Source: Candidatus Nanopelagicaceae bacterium
GTDB lineage: Bacteria; Actinomycetota; Actinomycetes; Nanopelagicales; Nanopelagicaceae
Direction of reading: 5' to 3'
Assembly (NCBI GenBank): GCA_947490625.1
Contig: CANLHC010000055.1
Location: 1 to 6,001 of the forward strand
Length of the DNA stretch: 6,001 bases
The position numbers and the translations under genes were made by a program. The notes below the pieces were generated by a model, which saw nothing but the letters and a program-made list of their open reading frames with translations, searched no databases and had not been told where the DNA came from. Positions 1-6,001 of the stretch are shown here, one piece after another. The first letter of the stretch is position 1. Every line of letters starts with the position of its first letter.

Positions 1-2141
1 AGCGCGATCTCTCTGGCAGTAAATCAAGTGGGCGTGACAGTGCGAAGATGCCGTCAAAGCGTAAGCAGGCAGTTGATCCGCTGGAACTCAAAGCGGGAGA
101 TTTCATCGTCCACGAGCAACATGGAATCGGCCGCTACATTGAGATGACAGCGCGCACCGTTAACAACGTCACGCGCGAATATCTGATCATTGAATACGCA
201 TCTGCAAAGCGAGGCCAGCCCGGAGATCGAATCTTTGTTCCGACAGATTCATTGGAGCAAGTGAGTAAATACATTGGCGGTGAATCACCAACAGTGCATC
301 GAATCGGCAGCGGAGAGTGGCAGAAAGCTAAGGGTCGTGCCCGAAAGGCTGTGAAGGCAATTGCCGGTGAACTCATCCGGCTATATGCAGCGCGCACTAG
401 CGCTCCAGGCTTTGCATTCTCACCAGATACTCCTTGGCAACGCGAGCTAGAAGATGCATTTTCATATATTGAAACCCCAGACCAACTCTCCACGATCGAA
501 GATGTGAAGCAAGATATGGAACGCCCGTATCCGATGGATCGCATTATCTGCGGCGATGTTGGGTACGGAAAGACCGAAATCGCTATTCGCGCAGCCTTTA
601 AGGCGGTACAAGATGGAAAGCAAGTTGCTGTCCTTGTGCCGACAACACTTCTTGTTCAACAACATACAAAGACTTTTGCAGAACGTTATGCAGGATTTCC
701 AATCAAGGTTGTCGGTCTCTCGCGCTTTAACAGCGCTAAGGAGACCAAGACCATCCTTGATGAAACCGTAAACGGCAGTGCAGATGTAATTATCGGAACC
801 CATCGCTTGCTTTCACAGGATGTGGTCTTTAAGGATCTCGGTCTTGTCATTGTCGATGAAGAGCAACGCTTTGGTGTCGAGCAGAAAGAATCACTTAAGA
901 AGCTCCGCACGACAGTTGATGTCTTGGCTATGTCTGCAACACCTATTCCGCGCACACTTGAGATGGCAGTGACGGGCATCCGCGAAATGTCCACGATCAC
1001 AACTCCACCCGAAGAGCGTCATCCGATTTTGACCTATGTCGGCCCGGCAGATGATGCACAGATTAAGGCGGCGATTCATCGCGAGCTATTACGTGATGGA
1101 CAGATTTTCTATCTCCATAATCGAGTGGAATCAATTGATCGCGCCGCTTTAAAAATCCAAGAACTTGTTCCTGAGGCGCGTATTCGCGTTGCTCATGGTC
1201 AGATGAGTGAGGGCGCACTAGAAGAAGTGATTCTGGCATTTTGGAATCGTGATTTTGATGTTCTTGTCTGCACCACAATTGTGGAAAGTGGTCTCGATAT
1301 TGCAAATGCAAACACGCTCATTGTTGAACGTGCCGATAACTTTGGGCTCTCGCAATTGCATCAATTACGCGGAAGAGTCGGTCGCGGTCGCGAACGTGCA
1401 TACGCATACTTCCTTTACCCGGCAGATCAGCCACTTTCTGAAGTAGCGCTCGACCGCCTAAAGACAATTGCAACAAATACCGATCTTGGTGCGGGTATGC
1501 GTGTAGCGCTAAAAGATTTAGAGATTCGTGGGGCTGGAAATCTTTTAGGTGGTGAACAATCAGGCCATATCGCAGATGTTGGCTTCGATCTTTATATGCG
1601 CATGGTCGGTGAAGCGGTACATGATTACAAGGCGGGAATTATCGCAACCGATGAAAAGAACCACGAGTGCAAAGTTGAGTTACCGGTAAACGCTCATCTT
1701 TCTGCAGATTATGTTCCGGGAGAACGATTGCGTCTTGATCTTTATCGCCGACTTGCAGATGTCGCAACGCAATCAGATGTGGATGCAATCGAAGGTGAAC
1801 TCGTTGATCGCTTCGGTCCATTGCCTGAAGAGGCGCAGGTCCTACTCAAAGTTGCGGCGTTGCGTGCTCAAGCAAAGGCACTTGGTGTCACAGAGTTGGT
1901 ATCCACGGGCAAGTTCCTGCGTATCACCCCGTTGCCTCTCCCCGAATCTAAACAATTGCGATTAACCCGCCTCTACCCCGGCTCGCTCTATAAAAACGCG
2001 ACCGAGAGCGTCATGGTCACGATTCCCAAACCCAGCGGGTGGAGCCCGTCCAATCTATCTCCGCAGATGGGGGATACTTCTCTCCTGGTCTGGATATCCA
2101 CGGCCCTAGAAGAGTTATCGACGAAAGAGAGAAAACCGTGA
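1..2141 (+). CDS. mfd: Transcription-repair coupling factor Mfd (5'-truncated by window edge)
   Basis: Mfd is a cytoplasmic ATP-driven DNA translocase. It removes RNA polymerase stalled at lesions and recruits UvrA for nucleotide excision repair. The reading frame is open from base 3, and residues before the ATG at 48 (DLSGSKSSGRDSAKM) look like internal Mfd sequence, so that ATG is not the true start. Counting from it, residues 11–75 form the CarD-like RNA polymerase-interaction domain (VHEQHGIGRY at 21–30). The RecG-like helicase motor follows: Walker A GDVGYGKT 169–176, Walker B DEEQ 270–273, motif III SATPIPRTLEMA 296–307, motif V region IVESGLDI 411–418 and motif VI QLRGRVGR 439–446. The conserved segment LEIRGAGNLLGGEQSGHI (491–508) is in the translocation (TRG) region, and about 540–697 is the C-terminal D7 domain. 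The roughly 712 codons seen are about 60% of a usual 1,150–1,200-residue Mfd. The missing part would hold the UvrB-like, UvrA-binding domains. The stop overlaps the next gene by 4 nt. Identification is near certain. Confidence 0.97.
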   Translation, partial: RDLSGSKSSGRDSAKMPSKRKQAVDPLELKAGDFIVHEQHGIGRYIEMTARTVNNVTREYLIIEYASAKRGQPGDRIFVPTDSLEQVSKYIGGESPTVHRIGSGEWQKAKGRARKAVKAIAGELIRLYAARTSAPGFAFSPDTPWQRELEDAFSYIETPDQLSTIEDVKQDMERPYPMDRIICGDVGYGKTEIAIRAAFKAVQDGKQVAVLVPTTLLVQQHTKTFAERYAGFPIKVVGLSRFNSAKETKTILDETVNGSADVIIGTHRLLSQDVVFKDLGLVIVDEEQRFGVEQKESLKKLRTTVDVLAMSATPIPRTLEMAVTGIREMSTITTPPEERHPILTYVGPADDAQIKAAIHRELLRDGQIFYLHNRVESIDRAALKIQELVPEARIRVAHGQMSEGALEEVILAFWNRDFDVLVCTTIVESGLDIANANTLIVERADNFGLSQLHQLRGRVGRGRERAYAYFLYPADQPLSEVALDRLKTIATNTDLGAGMRVALKDLEIRGAGNLLGGEQSGHIADVGFDLYMRMVGEAVHDYKAGIIATDEKNHECKVELPVNAHLSADYVPGERLRLDLYRRLADVATQSDVDAIEGELVDRFGPLPEEAQVLLKVAALRAQAKALGVTELVSTGKFLRITPLPLPESKQLRLTRLYPGSLYKNATESVMVTIPKPSGWSPSNLSPQMGDTSLLVWISTALEELSTKERKP

Positions 2142-2743
2142 AGAAGATTCTGACCGCTCTAGCAATTGCAACTGGACTTTTACTTACCGGTTGTTCAAAT
2201 GTTGACTCCGCGCTCTCTTTCGGTGAAACCGAGATCACTACGGCAGATCTTCAAGCAAAGGTAGACACACTTCTTGCAGAGCGTGCAAAGGTTGATGTGT
2301 CACAGATGCAGCTTGAAAGCGGAGAAGATCTCCTGCGTAACCAGCTCCAGTTTCAACTATTGATCCAAGGATTTGCTGTACTGGGAGAAGAGCTCAAGAT
2401 TGAACTCACAAACTCAGAGATAGCAACACGTCGCGCTTTGATTGTTGAGCAAGTTGGTGGCGAAGAACAAATTCCTTCGGCTCTTGTTTCGGCTGCAGTC
2501 ACACCTGAGGATTTTGAGCCATACCTTCGCGGAATTTTAATCAGTGAAAAAATTGTGCAAGCTCTCATCCAACAAGGCGTTGCTGAGGAAGAGGTTCAAG
2601 CTCGCGTTCAAGCACTCTTTGTTGCCAAGCTCAATTCTCTGAAGATCACAGTAAACCCACGTTATGGCACATGGGATGCAGAGACAGGACAGATCGTTGC
2701 ATCAGTTGTTGCTGGTGATGCTGTAACTCCTTCAGCTGAATAA
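2138..2743 (+). CDS. SurA N-terminal domain-like lipoprotein
   Basis: This is a predicted lipid-anchored envelope protein of 201 residues. The GTG start at 2138 is chosen because it gives a textbook lipoprotein signal peptide: KK at 2–3, a hydrophobic core (4–16) and lipobox LTGC with the modified cysteine at 19. A purine-rich GAAAGAGAG stretch lies just upstream, and GTG forms a 4-nt GTGA overlap with the mfd stop, suggesting translational coupling. Starting at the ATG at 2039 would add 33 residues and bury the signal. The mature part (FGETEITTADL, then mostly helical, acidic, Gln-rich sequence) resembles the SurA N-terminal chaperone domain. It ends in a segment VNPRYGTWD that I recall from similar actinobacterial lipoproteins, followed by a short Ala/Val-rich tail. 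There is no room for, and no sign of, a parvulin-type PPIase domain, so a chaperone or binding role is more likely than prolyl isomerase activity. The signal peptide is clear; the exact function is inference. Confidence 0.85.
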   Translation: MKKILTALAIATGLLLTGCSNVDSALSFGETEITTADLQAKVDTLLAERAKVDVSQMQLESGEDLLRNQLQFQLLIQGFAVLGEELKIELTNSEIATRRALIVEQVGGEEQIPSALVSAAVTPEDFEPYLRGILISEKIVQALIQQGVAEEEVQARVQALFVAKLNSLKITVNPRYGTWDAETGQIVASVVAGDAVTPSAE

Positions 2744-2760
2744 TCTCGATAGATTATTTA
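2737..2760 (+). other. AT-rich hairpin between lipoprotein gene and mazG
   Basis: An inverted repeat with arms 2737–2746 and 2751–2760 and a 4-nt CGAT loop includes the lipoprotein stop codon. The inner eight pairs (AATAATCT against AGATTATT) are perfect; the outer two are a G-U wobble and a U-A pair. Only one pair is G-C, so the RNA stem would be weak. No U-tract follows, so it is not a standard intrinsic terminator. It ends next to the poor AAAG ribosome-binding sequence of mazG and could modulate mazG translation or mRNA processing. Function is not demonstrated. Confidence 0.4.
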
Positions 2761-2766
2761 AAGACG

Positions 2767-3420
2767 ATGTCTGAGCTTCTGCGTTTAGCCGAAGTCATGG
2801 ATCGACTTCGCTCTCCCGGGGGTTGTCCATGGGATGCAGAACAGACGCACGAGTCTCTCGTAAAGTACTTACTCGAGGAGTCTTACGAATTCATCGACGC
2901 ACTCGGTGAAGGCGATCGCATCGGTATGCGCGAAGAGCTCGGCGATGTTCTCTTGCAGGTGTATTTCCACTCACGCATGGCACAGGATCATCCAACTGAT
3001 CCATTTTCTATCGAAGATGTCGCAAAGTTAATTGCAGATAAATTAATTCGGCGCCACCCACATGTCTTTGAAGGCCTACACGTTGATGACATGGATGAAG
3101 TGATCGAAAACTGGGAAGCGATTAAAGCCAAGGAGAAGGGGCGGACATCAAGCCTTGATGGCATAGCGATGGCCCAGCCGGCACTTCCGCTCGTTGAAAA
3201 ATTGATTTATCGCGCGGAAAAATACAAGGTAGATCTGCCGCTGACTGATATCGCAACTGCGACACAAGCGGTCGAGCAATCCCCAAGTGAAGCCACAATC
3301 GGAGAAGCGTTAGCCGCGATCATTGCATGGGCGCAGCAACACAATATTGATCCTGAGAGCGCGCTCCGCGGACAGGCGCGCGAGATAATCGAGAAGATCC
3401 GCCAATCAGAGGCAGGGTAG
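2767..3420 (+). CDS. mazG: MazG family nucleoside triphosphate pyrophosphohydrolase
   Basis: MazG hydrolyses (d)NTPs to the monophosphate plus pyrophosphate in the cytosol. It cleans the nucleotide pool of damaged nucleotides and, in E. coli, influences (p)ppGpp levels. The first 125 residues match well: GGCPWDAEQTHESL (18–31), the metal-binding EExxE at E37/E38/E41 and ExxD at E57/D60 within REELGDVLLQV, then the KLIRRHPHVFEG block (92–103) and NWEAIKAKEKG (115–125). At 217 residues it is shorter than the two-domain E. coli protein (about 263). The C-terminal part (QPALPLVEKLIYRA onward) aligns by eye with the second MazG domain but lacks a second set of acidic metal ligands, so only the N-terminal site should be catalytic. 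ATG 2767 is the only reasonable start, because a stop lies 30 nt upstream in frame with no ATG, GTG or TTG between. The AAAG just before it is a weak ribosome-binding site. The gene begins 23 nt after the lipoprotein gene. Confidence 0.95.
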   Translation: MSELLRLAEVMDRLRSPGGCPWDAEQTHESLVKYLLEESYEFIDALGEGDRIGMREELGDVLLQVYFHSRMAQDHPTDPFSIEDVAKLIADKLIRRHPHVFEGLHVDDMDEVIENWEAIKAKEKGRTSSLDGIAMAQPALPLVEKLIYRAEKYKVDLPLTDIATATQAVEQSPSEATIGEALAAIIAWAQQHNIDPESALRGQAREIIEKIRQSEAG

Positions 3421-3469
3421 GATTAGTGCAGATTGTGAATCTTTACCTCATTCTTTAAGGAGTCTTCCT
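3421..3469 (+). promoter_or_regulatory. eno leader: short inverted repeat and strong Shine-Dalgarno
   Basis: This 49-bp gap is the longest in the window. It holds AAGGAG at 3457–3462, seven bases before the enolase ATG: the best ribosome-binding site here, fitting a highly expressed glycolytic gene. A 5-bp perfect inverted repeat, AGATT-GTG-AATCT at 3430–3442, lies ahead of it. That stem is too short and AT-rich, and has no proper T-run, to be called a terminator. I cannot identify a convincing -35/-10 pair here; a promoter for eno, if present, may lie inside the end of mazG. The ribosome-binding site is solid; the rest is uncertain. Confidence 0.6.
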
Positions 3470-4747
3470 ATGGCAATTATCGAAGCAATCGGCGCTCGTG
3501 AAATTCTTGACTCCCGCGGAAATCCAACAGTTGAAGTCGAAGTACTCCTCGAAGATGGTGCATTTGCCCGCGCTGGCGTTCCAAGCGGTGCATCTACTGG
3601 TGCATTCGAAGCATCCGAACTACGCGATGGTGGCAAGAGATACCTTGGTAAAGGTGTTGAAAAGGCAGTGGCATTTGTCAATAATGAAATTGCATCTGCA
3701 ATCGTAGGATTTGATGCACGCGATCAGCGCATGATTGATGCAGAGATGATCGATCTCGATGGAACCCAGAACAAATCAAAGCTCGGCGCGAACTCCATTC
3801 TCGGTGTCTCACTTGCCGTTGCAAAAGCATCTGCCGAATCTGCAGATCTCTCACTCTTTTCATACCTCGGCGGACCAAACGCCCACGTGCTTCCAGTTCC
3901 TATGATGAACATTCTCAACGGTGGCGCGCACGCTGATACCAACGTTGATATCCAAGAATTTATGGTTGCCCCAATTGGTGCTGACTCATTCCGCGAATCA
4001 CTTCGCTGGGGTGCTGAGATTTACCACTCACTTAAAGCAGTATTGAAAAAGCGTGGCCTTGCTACAAGCGTCGGCGACGAAGGTGGCTTTGCGCCAAACC
4101 TTGAGAGCAACCGCGCTGCACTCGATCTCATTCTTGAAGCTATCGAAGCTGCTGGCCTCAAGCCAGGTAAAGATGTTGCACTTGCAATGGATGTTGCAGC
4201 GACCGAGTTCCATGAAGGTGGAAAGTACAAGTTTGAAGGTTCACTACGTACCTCTGATGAAATGATCGCCTACTACGCAGAGCTCGTATCTGCCTATCCA
4301 TTGGTATCTATCGAAGATCCACTTGATGAAGATGACTGGGCGGGTTGGACTGCAATGACCGCATCTCTTGGCTCAAAACTGCAGATTGTGGGAGATGACC
4401 TCTTCGTTACAAACCCCACACGTCTTGCAAAGGGAATTGCTGGAAATACAGCTAACGCACTTCTTGTAAAGGTAAATCAGATCGGAACACTGACTGAAAC
4501 ACTTGATGCTGTTGATATGGCGCACCGCGCTGGATACCGCAGCATGCTCAGCCACCGTTCGGGTGAAACCGAAGACACCACCATCGCTGATATTGCAGTA
4601 GCAACTAACTGTGGTCAGATTAAAACTGGTGCACCTGCTCGAAGTGAGCGCGTTGCTAAGTACAACCAGCTCCTTCGTATTGAAGAAGAACTTGCAGCAG
4701 GTGCTCTCTATGCCGGCCGCGCTGCATTCCCACGGTTTAAGAATTAA
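3470..4747 (+). CDS. eno: Enolase (phosphopyruvate hydratase)
   Basis: Enolase converts 2-phosphoglycerate to phosphoenolpyruvate in glycolysis, and the reverse in gluconeogenesis, using Mg2+. The 425-residue length is normal for a bacterial enolase and the protein looks complete. The N-terminal domain opens with AREILDSRGNPTVEVEV (9–25) and has the mobile active-site loop SGASTG (39–44). In the barrel, H154 (GGAHADTNVDIQEF), E163 and E204 (VGDEGGFAPN) are the expected active-site residues. D241, E282 (SIEDPLDEDDW) and D309 (GDDL) are the metal ligands. K334 lies in the family signature LLVKVNQIGTLTET, H362 in SHRSGETED and K385 in QIKTGAPARSER. No key residue is missing. AAGGAG seven bases upstream fixes the start. 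The gene ends in tandem in-frame stops (TAATAA, 4745–4750), which would limit readthrough. Codon usage does not look foreign to its neighbours. Confidence 0.99.
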   Translation: MAIIEAIGAREILDSRGNPTVEVEVLLEDGAFARAGVPSGASTGAFEASELRDGGKRYLGKGVEKAVAFVNNEIASAIVGFDARDQRMIDAEMIDLDGTQNKSKLGANSILGVSLAVAKASAESADLSLFSYLGGPNAHVLPVPMMNILNGGAHADTNVDIQEFMVAPIGADSFRESLRWGAEIYHSLKAVLKKRGLATSVGDEGGFAPNLESNRAALDLILEAIEAAGLKPGKDVALAMDVAATEFHEGGKYKFEGSLRTSDEMIAYYAELVSAYPLVSIEDPLDEDDWAGWTAMTASLGSKLQIVGDDLFVTNPTRLAKGIAGNTANALLVKVNQIGTLTETLDAVDMAHRAGYRSMLSHRSGETEDTTIADIAVATNCGQIKTGAPARSERVAKYNQLLRIEEELAAGALYAGRAAFPRFKN

Positions 4748-4769
4748 TAACCGGTAAGGATAAATTCAG

Positions 4770-5186
4770 GTGCGCCGGCCTAGATCCAAGCGAGTATTTT
4801 CTTCGCGGCGTCCTGGTTCAACTCGTACCTTCTCTTTAGTTGCCATCTTCTTTATCTTTGCACTCGTGCTCGCGCCACCGATTCAGCATTACTTTAATCA
4901 GCGCGCACAGATCAATGCTCTACGCGCACAAGTAGATGGTGATCGCGCCGCACTTGAAGCCGCACGCCTTGAGTTAATGCGCTGGCAGGATCCAGAGTAT
5001 GTAAAGGCACAAGCGCGCGAACGCCTACATTTTGTAATGCCTGGTGAGCGCCAATACATCGTTACCGGAACACCCACCGGTGAACCTGAAGCGGTAGCAA
5101 ATAAAGTTGCTGATCAACTTGAAGATGGTTCACCCTGGTACACACGAATGATCGCTTCGATCACGCAAGTCACTGGCGAGAAGTGA
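4770..5186 (+). CDS. divIC: Septum formation initiator protein DivIC/FtsB
   Basis: This is a small bitopic membrane protein of the divisome. Homologues (FtsB in E. coli, DivIC in Bacillus and Streptomyces) pair with FtsL and FtsQ/DivIB to activate septal peptidoglycan synthesis by FtsW and FtsI. The 138 residues show an Arg-rich cytoplasmic tail (1–20), one transmembrane helix (about 21–36, FSLVAIFFIFALVLAP) and an extracytoplasmic coiled coil (about 41–72, INALRAQVDGDRAALEAA). The characteristic family block RWQDPEYVKAQARERLHFVM (71–90) follows and leads into PGERQYIV. A roughly 40-residue variable tail closes the protein. The GTG at 4770 is used, with AAGGA at 4755–4759 ten bases upstream; no nearer ATG would keep the basic tail. 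It sits 22 nt after eno and overlaps the DUF501 gene, the usual actinobacterial order. The family call is firm; the choice between the names divIC and ftsB is convention. Confidence 0.93.
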   Translation: MRRPRSKRVFSSRRPGSTRTFSLVAIFFIFALVLAPPIQHYFNQRAQINALRAQVDGDRAALEAARLELMRWQDPEYVKAQARERLHFVMPGERQYIVTGTPTGEPEAVANKVADQLEDGSPWYTRMIASITQVTGEK

Positions 5187-5689
5187 TGATTAACCCCAGC
5201 GAAAAAGAAGTCACTGCAAAAGATTTAGCGTGTATCGAAACTCAACTCGGTCGTACTCCACGCGATGTGCATGCCATTGCCTATCGCTGTCCTTGCGGCA
5301 ATGCGGCAGTTGTTGAAACTCCACCTCGGCTTAGCCACGGCGAACCATTTCCAACTTTTTACTATGCCACCTGTCCACGACTTACTGCTGCGATCTCAAC
5401 ACTTGAATCAACTGGCCTCATGGCCACAATGAACGAGCGTCTGGAAACTGATGCTGAACTTGCAGGTGCATATGCTGCAGCCCACGATGATTACCTAGCA
5501 GCTCGCGCAGCACTAAAGATGGATGTTCCTGAAGTCGAAGGAATATCTGCAGGCGGAATGCCCAACCGTGTTAAGTGTTTGCACTCACTCGTTGCGCATT
5601 CACTCTCTGCCGGTCCCGGTGTAAATCCATTAGGTGATGAAGCACTCGCACAATTACCTGAATGGTGGAAAACAGAGCCATGCGAGTAG
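5186..5689 (+). CDS. DUF501 domain-containing protein
   Basis: This is a 167-residue member of DUF501, a family of unknown function that in Actinobacteria lies between divIC and ppx. No signal peptide or transmembrane segment is visible, so it is probably cytosolic. Conserved blocks recognised (numbered from the ATG at 5186) are RCPCG (34–38), PFPTFYYATCPRL (54–66), GLMATMNERL (77–86) and GGMPNRVKCLH (123–133), followed by VAHSLSAGPGVNPLGDEAL (135–153) and a Trp-Trp-containing C-terminus. C35, C37, C63, C131, H133 and H137 form a plausible metal-binding or redox set; that is inference from residue type and conservation. Two starts are possible: GTG at 5183, giving a GTGA 4-nt overlap with the divIC stop, or ATG at 5186, overlapping it by one base (TGATG). 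ATG is preferred because GGCGAG at 5175–5180 is then five bases away. The 3' end overlaps the next gene by 10 nt. Biochemical role is unknown. Confidence 0.9.
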   Translation: MINPSEKEVTAKDLACIETQLGRTPRDVHAIAYRCPCGNAAVVETPPRLSHGEPFPTFYYATCPRLTAAISTLESTGLMATMNERLETDAELAGAYAAAHDDYLAARAALKMDVPEVEGISAGGMPNRVKCLHSLVAHSLSAGPGVNPLGDEALAQLPEWWKTEPCE

Positions 5690-6001
5690 CAGCTATTGAT
5701 TGTGGAACAAATTCCATTCGTTTACTGATTGCAGATATCGAAGGCGATTCATTCCGCGAAGTAACGCGCCTCATGGAAATCGTTCGACTAGGACAAGGCG
5801 TTGATAAAACTGGGCAATTCCACCCTGATGCAATTGCCCGCACACTTGCTGCCGTTGATCTCTATGCCGCCGAAATCGCAAAGCGCGGTGTAGAAAAGAT
5901 TCGCTTCTGTGCAACAAGTGCCACACGCGATGCCACCAACCGCGATCTCTTTATCGAAGGCGTCTTCGAAAGACTGGGTGTGCGCCCCGAAGTAATCCCT
6001 G
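5680..6001 (+). CDS. ppx: Ppx/GppA family phosphatase (3' end beyond window)
   Basis: This is the N-terminal 107 codons of an exopolyphosphatase / guanosine pentaphosphate phosphatase of the ASKHA (actin-like ATPase) superfamily. These cytosolic enzymes release phosphate from polyphosphate or convert pppGpp to ppGpp. The start of the protein is the phosphate-binding loop RVAAIDCGTNSIRLLIAD (2–19). Then come MEIVRLGQGVDKTG (about 34–47), typical of the family, and CATSATRDATNRDLF, matching the conserved T-S-A-x-R-x-A-x-N block before the first catalytic region. The frame has no stop through base 6001, so the gene is cut by the window edge; a full protein would be about 300 residues or more. 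ATG 5680 lies inside the end of the DUF501 gene, a 10-nt overlap, implying coupled translation. AGAG at 5674–5677 is a weak ribosome-binding site, very close to the start. Whether polyphosphate or pppGpp is the main substrate cannot be told from this part. Confidence 0.93.
   Translation, partial: MRVAAIDCGTNSIRLLIADIEGDSFREVTRLMEIVRLGQGVDKTGQFHPDAIARTLAAVDLYAAEIAKRGVEKIRFCATSATRDATNRDLFIEGVFERLGVRPEVIP

Noticed and set aside
48..50. ATG at 48 as the real start of mfd
   Set aside because: The frame is open upstream to the window edge, the upstream residues read as Mfd, and the protein from this ATG would lack the UvrB-like and UvrA-binding N-terminal domains.
134..544. Minus-strand open frame of 136 codons opposite mfd, and similar antisense frames elsewhere
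   Set aside because: They lie opposite well-supported genes, have no recognisable domains, and their sequence is explained by the coding constraint on the + strand.
2039..2137. 33-residue N-terminal extension of the lipoprotein from the ATG at 2039
   Set aside because: It lies wholly inside the mfd coding region and would place non-hydrophobic sequence ahead of a perfect lipoprotein signal peptide that begins at GTG 2138.
3384..3389. GATAAT as a -10 box of an internal eno promoter within the end of mazG
   Set aside because: The nearest -35-like sequence (TTGATC, 3347–3352) is about 31 bases away, too far for a standard promoter, and such hexamers occur by chance.
4748..4777. Possible terminator after eno (CCGG repeats around 4751 and 4775)
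   Set aside because: The arms are only about 4–5 bp, the partner lies inside the next gene and there is no T-run.
1..6001. Mobile element, CRISPR array, tRNA or defence island
   Set aside because: No terminal repeats, transposase or integrase motifs, regularly spaced repeats or tRNA-like cloverleaf were seen; the window is almost entirely recognised housekeeping coding sequence.

Overview
This window is a compact run of housekeeping genes, all on the + strand, from an actinobacterium. Three things support that: the gene order mfd – (lipoprotein) – mazG – eno – divIC/ftsB – DUF501 – ppx, which matches the conserved actinobacterial block known in Mycobacterium tuberculosis as Rv1020 to Rv1026; the presence of a DUF501 protein, a family I know mainly from Actinobacteria; and actinobacterial-type protein sequences. 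Base composition is close to half G+C by eye (not computed), low for the phylum. Short spacers and overlapping genes add to the impression of a streamlined, free-living lineage such as the freshwater acI/Nanopelagicales group. That placement is inference and would need phylogenetics.

Layout: bases 1–2141 are the 3' part of mfd, the transcription-repair coupling factor, whose 5' end lies outside the window. Its stop overlaps by 4 nt the GTG start of a secreted lipoprotein with a SurA_N-like domain (2138–2743). A 23-bp gap with a small AT-rich hairpin leads to mazG (2767–3420), an NTP pyrophosphohydrolase. A 49-bp gap with a good Shine-Dalgarno site precedes enolase (3470–4747). After 22 bp comes the septum protein DivIC/FtsB (4770–5186), which overlaps a DUF501 gene (5186–5689), which in turn overlaps the start of a Ppx/GppA-family phosphatase gene that runs off the window (5680–6001).

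No gap exceeds 49 bp and I see no convincing intrinsic terminator, so the genes could be co-transcribed, perhaps with an extra promoter serving eno. The functions are diverse: transcription-coupled DNA repair, envelope protein handling, nucleotide sanitation, glycolysis, cell division, and polyphosphate or (p)ppGpp hydrolysis. MazG and Ppx/GppA both act on nucleotide or polyphosphate metabolites linked to the stringent response in other bacteria, so a stress link is possible but not shown here.

I found no mobile element, CRISPR array, tRNA, rRNA or defence genes. Nothing in the window looks like a new biological system. The most interesting points are the poorly characterised DUF501 family, the SurA_N-only lipoprotein, and an apparently decayed second MazG domain.
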